Of a stretch of 64,000 nt of DNA, positions 37,147-46,383 are shown piece after piece. How positions within the stretch are numbered: position 1 is the stretch's first letter; each line of letters opens with the position of its first letter. The translations under genes and the position numbers were made by a program. The notes below the pieces were generated by a model, which was not told where the DNA came from, made no database searches, and saw only the letters and a program-made list of their open reading frames with translations. Source of the stretch: CAJQHT01 sp038123275 (GTDB taxonomy: Bacteria > Pseudomonadota > Alphaproteobacteria > Rickettsiales > UBA1997); assembly GCA_038123275.1 (NCBI GenBank), contig JAYORG010000006.1, positions 1-64,000 on the forward strand. Direction: 5' to 3'.

Positions 37147-37953
37147 TTAAATTGCAGTAATAAATATGTTATGCTGATTTGCCAAGCTAATTACTTTTTT
37201 CTTATCAATTATTAAGGTGGATCCTGCTTCTAGAGCTATCCCAGCAAAATTAGCTTTGGATAGATTTAAAATAGTTTTTTCGCCAATTGTTGGTAAATCT
37301 ATTTTAGTATTTTGATTATGTTTCTTAATTTTTACTAAAACTGGCTTTGTACCTTTTTCAAACTGAATTTTATAAGATCTTTTAATTAATTCATCTGTTC
37401 CCTCGATAGCTTCAATAGCAATTATTTGCTTTTGTTGAATTGCTATTGCCTGACCTATATCCATATCAGACATTAATTTTAGAATTTTTTGACCAATTTT
37501 AATATTCTCTAGATCTATCTTTGTTGCTTTTTTATTGGTTAAACAACCTTTTTTAGCAACAATATCTTTTATAACTTCATTGGCACCGATAATTTTAAAA
37601 CCTTCTTTAGCAAAAAAGCTAGTAATGGTAGTTAAAATATTATTATCACCAAAAATTTTGTTAGCGACTATTTTTGATAATAAAACAGCGCCTTTTTTAT
37701 CAACTTTAACATGAGAGAAAGATGGTTTCTTAATTCCTCCAACAAAAATAACCTCTTTTGCTTTATGTTCTTTTAAAATAGATAAAGCTTTAGAAACATG
37801 ACCAATCTCAACAATATGATGATTATATTCTTTATAGTCACTATAATTTGACTGATTTGCCACTAAAATAACTATAAAATCACGCTTTTGCCTTTGACAT
37901 TCTTGAATAATAAATTTGGGTAAATTGCCATTTCCGGCAATAATAGCTAGCAT
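37147..37953 (-). CDS. lpxI: UDP-2,3-diacylglucosamine pyrophosphatase LpxI
   Basis: Hydrolyses UDP-2,3-diacylglucosamine to lipid X in lipid A synthesis; it is the alphaproteobacterial alternative to LpxH. Conserved pieces: LAIIAGNGNLPKFIIQ at the N-terminus, VEIGHVSKALSILKEHKAKEV, FVGGIKKPSF, DMDIGQAIAIQQKQIIAIEA, EGTDELIKR, and the C-terminal LPTIGEKTILNLSKANFAGIA. The 268-residue length is normal. Its start shares one base with the obgE stop, so it is translationally coupled to obgE. Confidence 0.92.
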   Translation of the reverse strand: MLAIIAGNGNLPKFIIQECQRQKRDFIVILVANQSNYSDYKEYNHHIVEIGHVSKALSILKEHKAKEVIFVGGIKKPSFSHVKVDKKGAVLLSKIVANKIFGDNNILTTITSFFAKEGFKIIGANEVIKDIVAKKGCLTNKKATKIDLENIKIGQKILKLMSDMDIGQAIAIQQKQIIAIEAIEGTDELIKRSYKIQFEKGTKPVLVKIKKHNQNTKIDLPTIGEKTILNLSKANFAGIALEAGSTLIIDKKKVISLANQHNIFITAI

Positions 37954-38960
37954 TAATCCTCTTCCTTATATTTTTTAATAACTGTTAATAACTCTCTTAA
38001 TACTGGCTTTATTCCAACATTACTAACTGCAGACATAGCAAAAACTTTTTTACCTCTACCTAAATATTTTTTAAATTTTACCAATCTTTTTGTCACCTCT
38101 TCTTTATCTAAAATGTCAGATTTAGTTAAAGCTATAACCTCTTTTTTATTTTTAAGATCATCATTATAACCCTTTAATTCTTCTCTAATGGTAACATAAT
38201 CTTTAACGATATCATCGCTATTAATATCAATTAAATGTAAAATTACACCACATCTTTCAATATGTTTTAAAAATCTGTCCCCCAAACCCTTACCAATACT
38301 AGCATTTTTAATTAAACCAGGAATATCAGCAATTATGAATTCTTTTTCATCAACATATACCACTCCAAGTTGTGGTTTTAAAGTTGTAAAAGGATAATCA
38401 GCAATTTTAGGCTTGGCTCTAGTTGTTGCAGATAAGAATGTTGATTTTCCGGCATTAGGTAAGCCAACTAAACCAGCATCAGAAATTAATTTTAATTTTA
38501 GCCAAACATATAATTTTTCATTTTCTTCCCCTGGAGTTGATTTTCTTGGAGCTTGATTTGTTGAACTCTTAAAGTGACTATTACCCAGACCTCCTTTTCC
38601 ACCATTAGCTAAAATAACTTGCTGATTTTCATCCATCATATCAGCTAGCATATTACTATTACTCTCATCAAAAATTTGCGTCCCGATAGGTACATTAATA
38701 ATTAAATCATTACCATTGGCACCATGTTTATTAGATCCTTGTCCGGCAATACCACTATTGGCTTTAAAATGTTGTTTATAGCGAAAATCTATTAGGGTAT
38801 TAAGATTTTTGGTGCATTTAAAAATAACATTTCCACCATCTCCACCATCTCCACCATTTGGGCCTCCTCTTGGAACAAATCTTTCTCTTCTAAAACTGAC
38901 GCAACCATTTCCTCCGCGTCCTGATTCAATAAATATCTTAGCCTCATCAATAAATTGCAT
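37953..38960 (-). CDS. obgE: GTPase ObgE/CgtA
   Basis: Ribosome-associated GTPase involved in 50S assembly and stress response. The glycine-rich Obg fold covers about residues 1-158 (GRGGNGCVSFRRE, GGPNGGDGGDGGNVIF). The G domain has G1 GLPNAGKSTF, G3 DIPGLI and G4 TKSD (in place of NKxD), followed by SAVS. At 335 residues it lacks only the variable C-terminal extension, as usual in alphaproteobacteria. The IMPase-like gene precedes it with a 2-base gap and lpxI follows. Confidence 0.96.
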   Translation of the reverse strand: MQFIDEAKIFIESGRGGNGCVSFRRERFVPRGGPNGGDGGDGGNVIFKCTKNLNTLIDFRYKQHFKANSGIAGQGSNKHGANGNDLIINVPIGTQIFDESNSNMLADMMDENQQVILANGGKGGLGNSHFKSSTNQAPRKSTPGEENEKLYVWLKLKLISDAGLVGLPNAGKSTFLSATTRAKPKIADYPFTTLKPQLGVVYVDEKEFIIADIPGLIKNASIGKGLGDRFLKHIERCGVILHLIDINSDDIVKDYVTIREELKGYNDDLKNKKEVIALTKSDILDKEEVTKRLVKFKKYLGRGKKVFAMSAVSNVGIKPVLRELLTVIKKYKEED

Positions 38961-38962
38961 AG

Positions 38963-39688
38963 CTAACTAATAAGTTTATTATTGCCAACTAATAAAATAT
39001 CTCCATTTTGAGTAATAGAACCACCTGCTTCCTTAATTAAAATAGATGTTATTTTTAATATCTCTTGATCATTTTTATCGAATAAAACTAGATCTAACTT
39101 TCCAGAACCATGATAAGCCACATCAAGACTAGGACAATTACTTAATTGTAGCTTAATATTTTTATCATTAACTAGATTCTTGGAAAATAATTTTTGATTT
39201 GTAAGTCCACATAAAATATTTCCTATTGGCTTATGAGAGGAAATTCTAATTCTACGATTATTTAAAAATGCACCATTACCTTTTGATGCTATATAAACTT
39301 CATTATGAGCCACATTACTAATTGCAATTGCTGTAATTTCTTTCTTGTCTGCTGATCCTTCTTCTAAAGCAATAACATTGCTAAAATTAGTAATACCTCT
39401 AGAAAAGTTAAATAAACCATCAATAGGCACTATAACATAACAGAATTTTGAATCCTTATCATTAATGATTGTTTCTCCATCTAGAAATCTAATATTATAG
39501 TTTGGATTAATAGCTGTTAAATCTTTTACTAATCTTTCCTTAACAGCCTTATAACAAGAATTGGCAAATTTTAAAGCAGCAAAGCTATTACTTTGCAAAT
39601 TTTCAATTTCACCAAAATCTCTTGCTATTTTAGAAGAAACTTTATCTAAAGCTTTGATAATTATATTTAAACTTGGTGATCTAATCAT
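38963..39688 (-). CDS. Inositol-monophosphatase-family protein with degraded active site
   Basis: A 241-residue protein with the IMPase/SuhB fold: the Glu in FLDGETI (residue 72) and the core VPIDGLFNFSRGITNFSNVIAL, plus a C-terminal ILIKEAGGSI. Key metal ligands are changed: the DPIDGT motif reads VPIDGL (the first Asp and the Thr are lost; Asp90 remains), and the C-terminal WD motif reads EILK (Asp lost). Catalysis is therefore unlikely, although the frame is intact. In E. coli SuhB also acts in rRNA transcription without its phosphatase activity, so a non-catalytic role is conceivable. It is coupled to obgE (2-base gap). Confidence 0.8.
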   Translation of the reverse strand: MIRSPSLNIIIKALDKVSSKIARDFGEIENLQSNSFAALKFANSCYKAVKERLVKDLTAINPNYNIRFLDGETIINDKDSKFCYVIVPIDGLFNFSRGITNFSNVIALEEGSADKKEITAIAISNVAHNEVYIASKGNGAFLNNRRIRISSHKPIGNILCGLTNQKLFSKNLVNDKNIKLQLSNCPSLDVAYHGSGKLDLVLFDKNDQEILKITSILIKEAGGSITQNGDILLVGNNKLIS

Positions 39689-39714
39689 TTTTTTAGTTAT
39701 TGTTTCGCTTTAAT

Positions 39715-39908
39715 CTGTTTCGTATCAACCTAAGGTTGATAATAATTCACGCCACATTAGTGGCGACCTGCTTTGTACTTGTAACTATTGTTTATTTAAA
39801 AGTAACAAGTTTCAAATTACTCAGAAATTGTAAACAATTTCTTGCGTCATTTGTGGGTACCCCTATGACAAAATATCTTTTTTGTTTTTTATAATGAATT
39901 TTGTCATA
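39715..39908. repeat. Intergenic copy E4 of the multi-hairpin palindromic element
   Basis: TTTCGTATCAACC start, hairpin TATCAACC-TAA-GGTTGATA (39723-39741), core AATTCACGCCAC with GCCAC-ATTA-GTGGC, and final long hairpin TATGACAAAAT...ATTTTGTCATA (39864-39908). The middle (about 39765-39845) has no counterpart in the mfd copies and may be a second insertion. It fills most of the 262-base spacer between the IMPase-like gene and sdhA. Confidence 0.8.
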
Positions 39909-39950
39909 AATTAATTACTTTATTTCCTACCCCGTCAGAAATATTTACAG

Positions 39951-41708
39951 TTAAGAAGTCAAATGTTTGGCTACTCTAACCTCCTTTTTCTTAAAATCAA
40001 AGTCTATTTTCTCTAAATCAACCTTAACTAGGCTATGAAACCGCCAATTTTTATCATTTTTCTTAATAAAATCTTCACGTAAATGCGCTCCTCTACTCTC
40101 TTCTCTCTTTAAAGCCGGGTATATTGTAGCTAAAGACTGTAAAAGTAGATTCTCAACCTCAAAATAGCTGACTAGCTCATCATTAAAAAATAAATTTTTA
40201 TTTTTTATACCTATATCTTTGAAATCTTTTATTAACTTTTTGATATTAGATAAACCCTTTTCTAACATATTTTTATTTCTAAAAATACCAGCAAATTCTT
40301 GCATATTATCTTGTAAATCTTTCTTAATTTGGTTAATTGTTAAACTAGAACCACCCTTTCTACACAAAATATTCTTAATTCTTTCTATCTTATCTTTAAC
40401 AATTTTATCAAAATCTATAAATTTCTTATTTTCATTAATATTTTGTGCTGCAACCTGGCCAGACAAACTTCCAAACACCACAATATCAAGCAAAGAATTG
40501 CATCCCATTCTGTTAGCACCATGTACAGAAACACATGCAGCCTCACCAATTGCTAATAAATCGGTAATTACTGATTCTTTTTTACCATCAAAATATGTAA
40601 CTTGGCAATCTTTATTTGTTGGAATGCCACCCATTGAATAATGAGCTAAAGGAGATACTGGGATTGGATCTTTAACTGGATTAATTTTAGAAAATGACTC
40701 TACTAAATTTAATAAACCTGGTAATTTTTCTGTAATTACATCCTGACCTAAATGCTCTATTTTTAAATGTACATGATCTTTATCTTTTCCACACCCTCTA
40801 CCCTCTTTAATTTCAGTAGCAATAGCCCTTGCAACAACATCTCTTGATGCTAGATCTACAAATTTTGGTGAATATTTTTTCATAAATCTTTCACCTTTTG
40901 CATTTACTAAATGACCACCTTCACCTCTTGCTGCTTCTGTAATAAGAATATTTTTTTGATATAATCCAGTTGGATGAAATTGAACAAATTCCATATCTTG
41001 TAATTGTAAATTGGCCTTTAAAATAGCCCCAGATCCATCACCAGTACAAATATTAGAAGAAGTTGCATTTTGATAAATTTGACTACCACCACCAGTAGCA
41101 ATAATTGTTGTTTTGGCTTTAAAAACCGTTACATTTCCATTATTTAAATCAATTGTAACAGCACCTAAACATGACTTACCGCTAATTAATAAATCGGTTA
41201 GAAAAAATTCGTTAAAAAATTTAACATTATTATGTAAGCATTTTTGATATAATGTATTTAAAATTGCATGTCCGGTATTATCTTTAGCAGGACAAGCACG
41301 ATGAGCTATTTTACCTTTACCAAAATTTTTACTTTGACCACCATATGCTCTTTGATAAATCTTGCCATCTTTGGAACGCGAAAAAACTACACCCATTCTT
41401 TCTAATTTTGTGATGGACTCTGGTGCCTTTTGACACATGTAATTAACACTATCTTCGTCGGCTAAATTGTCACTAGATTGGATCGTATCATAAGCATGCC
41501 ATTTCCAACTATCCTCATCTATATTTCCAAGAGCTGCATTAATACCACCCTTAGCTGCTACTGTATGGCTTGATGTTGGGAATACTTTGCTGATAACAGC
41601 TATATTGCTAATATTATTTTCAAAACAAGAAACAGCAGCTGTTAACCCTGCTCCACCAGAACCAATTATGATAACATCAAATTCCCTATAATTAACTTGA
41701 AATTGCAT
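39951..41708 (-). CDS. sdhA: Succinate dehydrogenase flavoprotein subunit
   Basis: FAD subunit of complex II, oxidising succinate at the inner membrane. Present: Rossmann GSGGAGLTAA, the FAD-linked His region SSHTVAAKGGINAA, MEFVQFHPTGLY, ITEAARGEGGHLVN, PVSPLAHYSMGGIPTN and GANRMGCNSLLDIVVFG, with a C-terminal SRGAHLREDF. At 585 residues it is full length. Some otherwise conserved spots differ (RACPAKDNTGHAIL in place of the usual RxCxxADxTGHAxL), so it is somewhat divergent. sdhB, sdhC and sdhD are not adjacent; in Rickettsia the sdh genes are also partly split. Confidence 0.93.
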   Translation of the reverse strand: MQFQVNYREFDVIIIGSGGAGLTAAVSCFENNISNIAVISKVFPTSSHTVAAKGGINAALGNIDEDSWKWHAYDTIQSSDNLADEDSVNYMCQKAPESITKLERMGVVFSRSKDGKIYQRAYGGQSKNFGKGKIAHRACPAKDNTGHAILNTLYQKCLHNNVKFFNEFFLTDLLISGKSCLGAVTIDLNNGNVTVFKAKTTIIATGGGSQIYQNATSSNICTGDGSGAILKANLQLQDMEFVQFHPTGLYQKNILITEAARGEGGHLVNAKGERFMKKYSPKFVDLASRDVVARAIATEIKEGRGCGKDKDHVHLKIEHLGQDVITEKLPGLLNLVESFSKINPVKDPIPVSPLAHYSMGGIPTNKDCQVTYFDGKKESVITDLLAIGEAACVSVHGANRMGCNSLLDIVVFGSLSGQVAAQNINENKKFIDFDKIVKDKIERIKNILCRKGGSSLTINQIKKDLQDNMQEFAGIFRNKNMLEKGLSNIKKLIKDFKDIGIKNKNLFFNDELVSYFEVENLLLQSLATIYPALKREESRGAHLREDFIKKNDKNWRFHSLVKVDLEKIDFDFKKKEVRVAKHLTS

Positions 41709-41885
41709 ATCTAAATAAATTTTAAAACTTCTTGAGCAAGGCGCCTACGGTAGGAATAGTAAATATTAAATTTTAGTTTACAAGATTATTGCCAGAAACT
41801 ATTGGGAGCTGATCTAAAGAAATTTTAGAAATTTATTAAAAAGCTCCAAAAAGGGTGGATGGATGTAAGGTAAGTTACAATATTT

Positions 41886-43682
41886 TTATCTTTTTGGAGT
41901 TGTATTACTATTTTCATTTAATTCTGAAGATTGCATAGGTACAACAGAGGTACTAGAAGGTAGAGCAGTTTTAGATGTCGCAGCAGAAGATTTAACTTTT
42001 TGTTTCTTGTTGGATGCTTTAGAATCTAATGATAGGTGACTATCAGAGTGATCATTAAGATTAACCGAAGCAGAAGAAAAAATATTTTTAAGATTTGTTG
42101 GAATATAAGAAGTTTTACTATCAACATCATCTAAATTTAAAGCCCCTCTCTTACGTTTTGTTGATGGCGTATATTTACTTCTTACTGCCACATCTTTCTT
42201 TTGGGGCGTTGTTTTAGATCCTTGTGTGTAATTACCGCTATAATGTAACATAGGCTCGCCAAGCAAAGAACAGAAAGATTCTGAAGCAGAAACTGATAAC
42301 CCTTTTCTTAAATCAATAGAAAGTTGATCTAAAATTGAAGAATTAGTTGAATGTTGCTTATTGTCATGATCACCCAACATTAATTCATCACTAATATCAT
42401 CACCAATACCATCAGTAAAATCCCTTGCTAACATAGCTTTTGATGGCTCATGAATTTGAACCTGACAAGATGTTGCTGTTTGAATTAAATTATTCTTGAT
42501 AACATCTCTTGATAGCTTATTTAAAGCAGATATAACCTGTTGCAAGGTTATATTTTCTATAGAAATATTGCTCTTACTTGAAGAATTTGATTTTGATTTA
42601 GAATCAGGAGCTTTAACAAAGCTCATTCCCATCACTATTAGTCTATCAATAATGGCATTCTTTTGTATATCTTCTAAATTACCAAACTCTGCACCATAAA
42701 TATCTAAAACCATGTTTTGTAGAATATTTTCATTATCTTCTTTTAAAATTCTTTCCCGTGCTGACTTTACTAAATCTGTTTCATAAATTTGAGCGAAAGA
42801 CACAGAAGCGTTAACTGGAATTTTAAAACATTCTGCCATTTTTAGCACAAAATCCTTTATTGATTCATGACAAATGCAACAAGTATTGTAATGAGTAGAA
42901 ACAAAAAAAGTTATGGAATAATCATTTGCATCTACACCTTCATCCAGCAAAAGTCTATCTGTCTCTTTCTTGAATAATTCCCTATTTTTATAAATATTTC
43001 TCATAATATCTTGCTCTGAATGGGAGTAAATTTTTGTATTTACTGTGGATGTGCCAATTTCACCTGCATAAGCAGAAATTTCACTGAATCTTTCACGTGC
43101 TTGAGAAGTATGAGCTAAGGTAGATGAAAAGCGGTCCATAAATTTTAATGGCAAAACAAAGTTTGGATTAGAAGTATTATTTGAATGCAATACAAACAAG
43201 GCTAATGCAGCATTATTTCCTTTCTTGTAATCTTCTTTTAATTGCATTAAAGGTAATATATCAAAATATCTTTGATATATTTTTAACTGACTTTCTAATA
43301 TTTTTAACTTTTCAGTAGGTTTTTTGATTTGTCTTTGTTTCTTTTGTATTTTTTTTTGTATTTTCTTTGCATTGGTGTTGCTTTTATTTTCTTCTATCTT
43401 TGATATTTCTTCCATTACGACTGAAATTGACCTTTTAATTGATTCAACTTCAAACTCAAGTGATTTAATATTATTATTTACATTATCAACAGTTTCCATC
43501 TCACTAAGATTTTTTAACTGTGAATATATTATGCTAAATTCATCATTGTCTATTTCCCAGTCACTCAAGGTTTTTAATGCTTCTTGTACAACCTTATTGT
43601 AATTTTCAATCATCCCTAATAATGCTGCATGTACCTCTGCTGATTGTGAATATATTTCCTGACCTAAATGACTTTTGCTCAT
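41886..43682 (-). CDS. Candidate effector with deaminase-like motifs and basic nuclear-localisation-like clusters
   Basis: A 598-residue protein with no signal peptide or membrane segment. The N-terminal part (about 60-140) is a Lys-rich coiled coil. A central stretch carries His221-Ser-Glu223 (SHSEQDI) and Cys268-Cys-Ile-Cys271 (YNTCCICHES), the HxE...CxxC zinc and catalytic pattern of the cytidine-deaminase superfamily, 45 residues apart as in that fold; a deaminase family first noted in Orientia (OTT_1508-like) is the nearest idea I have. The C-terminal part is Ser-rich and disordered, with basic clusters TKRKRG (about 508-513) and NKKQKVK (about 558-564) resembling nuclear localisation signals. 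A good promoter and a strong ribosome-binding site precede it. Function is inference. Confidence 0.5.
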   Translation of the reverse strand: MSKSHLGQEIYSQSAEVHAALLGMIENYNKVVQEALKTLSDWEIDNDEFSIIYSQLKNLSEMETVDNVNNNIKSLEFEVESIKRSISVVMEEISKIEENKSNTNAKKIQKKIQKKQRQIKKPTEKLKILESQLKIYQRYFDILPLMQLKEDYKKGNNAALALFVLHSNNTSNPNFVLPLKFMDRFSSTLAHTSQARERFSEISAYAGEIGTSTVNTKIYSHSEQDIMRNIYKNRELFKKETDRLLLDEGVDANDYSITFFVSTHYNTCCICHESIKDFVLKMAECFKIPVNASVSFAQIYETDLVKSARERILKEDNENILQNMVLDIYGAEFGNLEDIQKNAIIDRLIVMGMSFVKAPDSKSKSNSSSKSNISIENITLQQVISALNKLSRDVIKNNLIQTATSCQVQIHEPSKAMLARDFTDGIGDDISDELMLGDHDNKQHSTNSSILDQLSIDLRKGLSVSASESFCSLLGEPMLHYSGNYTQGSKTTPQKKDVAVRSKYTPSTKRKRGALNLDDVDSKTSYIPTNLKNIFSSASVNLNDHSDSHLSLDSKASNKKQKVKSSAATSKTALPSSTSVVPMQSSELNENSNTTPKR

Positions 43683-43690
43683 AACAAACG

Positions 43691-43696
43691 ACCTCC
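43691..43696 (-). promoter_or_regulatory. Strong ribosome-binding site of the deaminase-like gene
   Basis: GGAGGT on the minus strand, 8 bases before ATG (43682). Few genes in this window have so clear a Shine-Dalgarno sequence, so it fixes the start and suggests efficient translation. Confidence 0.8.
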
Positions 43697-43725
43697 ATTA
43701 AAAAATATTTAACCCTCAAATGTAT

Positions 43726-43754
43726 ATTATATAATATTTTGAAACTTTTAGCAA
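43726..43754 (-). promoter_or_regulatory. Candidate sigma-70 promoter of the deaminase-like gene
   Basis: On the minus strand TTGCTA (43754-43749), 17-base spacer, TATAAT (43731-43726). The -10 is perfect and the spacing optimal; the -35 matches 4 of 6. It starts directly after the stop codon of the 352-residue gene. Confidence 0.7.
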
Positions 43755-43755
43755 G

Positions 43756-44814
43756 TTATGGAAGAGTCACCGAATTTTGAGATGCTGTTAAAGATGATAC
43801 AGATGAAGAGCTCATTGATAATGGCGGAATAATAATATCTAATAGATTTTCAGTATCTTTAGATTTTAAAACATCATAATGTTTTTCTTTTATGATATTG
43901 CATAACGTCACGAATAAATCCTTATTGCTCTCTTTTAAATCAGCAATGTGGCTCATAATCTTTTTACCACCAACATCCGTGTTAATTAATAGCTCACTAT
44001 TAGTTAAATTTAATAATAATACTGGCAATAGATTAGCAACGACATTATTATTTGAATGCCTTAAATAATGATTAAATAAAGTTGTATTTTTTGGCAATAA
44101 TATTGTTGAAGATCTTCCTGGTCCATTATTTTTCTCATATGTCCTACTTGTCAAAGTAAAACAATCATCAGCAAATTGAGGATTAATACTTAAAAACTGC
44201 CCTAACAAATCAGGATCCATAATATGCCTTGCTGGAAACGTAGAACTTCTAATACCACCTATTAAAGATTGATATAAAGTAGTATTTACTTTATTACTAC
44301 TCTTACTGTCCTTACCGTCACAAAATTGAGGGTTATGCCCAAAAAAACATGATAAAGAATTTATTAAAAATTCTTTGCTATGATGTGTATATTTATTTAT
44401 ATTAGAACAATATTTAACAGCTATTTTAACAGTATTTATAACCGCTTCTTCAATTGTAGGCATGTCTCTTGAAGACCCAAAGACACGACCATGTTTTTTT
44501 AGAAAAACAATAAATGAGTTATAAAATTGATCTCTTTTAATTGTTAAGTCATCTTCTGCACTATAATCCAATTTATCATTATCTTGAAGCGTTACATCTT
44601 GTTGTGTTTGAATTATAATATTACTTCTTAAGAAATCTTGAAATTGATAACGATTTATCGCACCAATGCTTCTTTTATGTAGTAAAGATGGCAATAATTT
44701 TAAATGAGGAGAAATTGATAAATAATCCAAATAATCTCTAAGATTTTGAAATAATTGCCATTCTAATTTTGATAGCATTTTTAAAGCTGCTTTTTGCTCT
44801 AATTGTTTTGACAT
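43756..44814 (-). CDS. Unknown protein, possible effector
   Basis: A 352-residue protein with no recognisable family, signal peptide or membrane segment. The N-terminal half looks helical (LEQKAALKMLSKLEWQLFQ, LKLLPSLLHKRSIGAINRYQ). It contains FFGHNPQFCDG, later GRSSTILLPKNTTLFNHYL and a Leu/Asn-rich helical stretch NNVVANLLPVLLLNLTNSEL, ending in a Ser/Thr-rich tail. It lies 73 bases upstream of the deaminase-like gene on the same strand; that gene has its own promoter. Both start MSK and share Ser-rich tails, so they may have been acquired or used together, but this is a guess. Confidence 0.6.
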   Translation of the reverse strand: MSKQLEQKAALKMLSKLEWQLFQNLRDYLDYLSISPHLKLLPSLLHKRSIGAINRYQFQDFLRSNIIIQTQQDVTLQDNDKLDYSAEDDLTIKRDQFYNSFIVFLKKHGRVFGSSRDMPTIEEAVINTVKIAVKYCSNINKYTHHSKEFLINSLSCFFGHNPQFCDGKDSKSSNKVNTTLYQSLIGGIRSSTFPARHIMDPDLLGQFLSINPQFADDCFTLTSRTYEKNNGPGRSSTILLPKNTTLFNHYLRHSNNNVVANLLPVLLLNLTNSELLINTDVGGKKIMSHIADLKESNKDLFVTLCNIIKEKHYDVLKSKDTENLLDIIIPPLSMSSSSVSSLTASQNSVTLP

Positions 44815-44875
44815 TAATTTTTAGTAAAAATTTATCTAAGTTTAGTGGTAATAATTTTATACACTTAATTCTTTC

Positions 44876-44946
44876 TTAGAACCTGTCATAAGTATTTTTG
44901 AATATCAGATTTTCTTATGTTTAGAAAGACTTATGACAGGTTCTAA
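44876..44946. repeat. 71-bp element with perfect 18-bp terminal inverted repeats
   Basis: TTAGAACCTGTCATAAGT (44876-44893) and its exact reverse complement (44929-44946) enclose 35 bases. It looks like a MITE or a pair of solo transposon ends. It sits in the 296-base gene-free spacer 44815-45110 between the unknown gene and fabF; the rest of that spacer is AT-rich without a feature I can name. Confidence 0.8.
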
Positions 44947-45110
44947 AATAAAAAGAAAGTACTTTCTTGTTTTTTCATCCAAGATGGATATCATTATTTT
45001 TATATTTATAAATAGTATTTTTTAATAAATCTTGATTATTTAGAAATTATTAATAGATTGACTATTTAGAAATTAGAGCATTTTTTAAATAATAATCTAA
45101 AAATTATAAA

Positions 45111-46373
45111 ATGAAAAATAGAAGAGTTGTTATTACTGGGATAGGCCTAGTTAGTCCACTTGGTAATAATGTTGCAAATAGCTGGGAAAAATTAACTAAA
45201 GGCGAATCTGGTCTTGGTAAAATTGATTTATTTGATGCTAGTGATGTTACTTGTAAAATTGCTGGACAAGTTAATTGCGGTGAAGGTGACAATGAATTTA
45301 ATGTTAATAATTTTATTGACCAAAAAGAACAAAAGAAAATAGATCGCTTTATTGGATTTGCTGTTGGTGCTGCTGATGAAGCTGTTAAAGATTCGGGATG
45401 GGTAGCAAATAGCGAAGAGGATAAATTTAGAACTGGCGTAATGATTGGTTCTGGAATTGGTGGCCTGCCTGCAATTGAAAGCACATCAATATCCATGGAA
45501 AATAGAGGGCCAAAGAGAATTAGTCCCTTTTTTATTCCTGCTAGTTTAATTAATTTAGCTTCGGGACATGTTTCAATTAAACATGGATTTATGGGACCTA
45601 ATCACTCAGTTGTTACAGCTTGTGCAACGGGAAGCCATGCCATTGGAGATTCAGCTCGTATTATTGCTTATGGAGATGCTGATGTAATGGTATGTGGTGG
45701 AACAGAAGCTACAATATGTAAAGTTGGAGTCGGAGGGTTTGCAGCTCTAAGAGCTCTTTCAACTAATTTTAACGATGATCCAACTAAAGGATCAAGACCT
45801 TGGGATAAAGACCGTGATGGTTTTGTAATGGGTGAAGGTTCTGGAATATTAGTATTAGAAGAATATGAACATGCTAAAAAAAGAGGTGCAAAAATTTATG
45901 GTGAAGTTGCTGGATATGGTCTATCTGGAGATGCTTATCACATAACTGCCCCTGAAAGTGAAGGAAGAGGAGCGGTAAGAGCTATGAAAATGGCCTTAAA
46001 TGATGCTGAATCTAACCCTGAAGAAGTTGATTATGTTAATGCTCATGGAACATCCACTCCTTTGGGTGATGAAATTGAAGTAAAAGGCATTAAGAAAGTG
46101 TTTAAAGATCATTCCTATAAACTCTCAATGTCTTCAACAAAATCTTCAATAGGACATCTACTTGGAGCCGCTGGTAGTGTTGAAGCTATATTTAGCACTT
46201 TAGCAATTAGGGATAATATTGCACCCCCTACTTTAAACCTAGAAAACCCTTCTGATGGATGCGATATTGATTTAGTACCAAATAAAGCCAAAGAAAAAAC
46301 TATAAATACTGTAATGTCTAACTCTTTTGGATTTGGTGGAACCAATGCTTGCCTAATTATAAAAAGAGTCTAA
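45111..46373 (+). CDS. fabF: 3-oxoacyl-[acyl-carrier-protein] synthase II
   Basis: Elongating condensing enzyme of type II fatty acid synthesis. The N-terminal RRVVITGIGLVSPLGN is typical; the Cys-His-His triad is in VVTACATGSHAIGD (Cys), VNAHGTSTPLGDEIE (His) and SSIGHLLGAAG (His), and the protein ends with SFGFGGTNACLIIKR. At 420 residues it is full length. It heads a + strand run fabF-mltG (10-base gap), then the parvulin and lipoprotein genes and mfd. Confidence 0.97.
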   Translation: MKNRRVVITGIGLVSPLGNNVANSWEKLTKGESGLGKIDLFDASDVTCKIAGQVNCGEGDNEFNVNNFIDQKEQKKIDRFIGFAVGAADEAVKDSGWVANSEEDKFRTGVMIGSGIGGLPAIESTSISMENRGPKRISPFFIPASLINLASGHVSIKHGFMGPNHSVVTACATGSHAIGDSARIIAYGDADVMVCGGTEATICKVGVGGFAALRALSTNFNDDPTKGSRPWDKDRDGFVMGEGSGILVLEEYEHAKKRGAKIYGEVAGYGLSGDAYHITAPESEGRGAVRAMKMALNDAESNPEEVDYVNAHGTSTPLGDEIEVKGIKKVFKDHSYKLSMSSTKSSIGHLLGAAGSVEAIFSTLAIRDNIAPPTLNLENPSDGCDIDLVPNKAKEKTINTVMSNSFGFGGTNACLIIKRV

Positions 46374-46383
46374 AAAGTTTTTA

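Noticed and set aside
39700..39894. Open + strand frame of 64 codons between the IMPase-like gene and sdhA
   Set aside because: It lies entirely within the palindromic element E4 and has no protein-like pattern or start signal.
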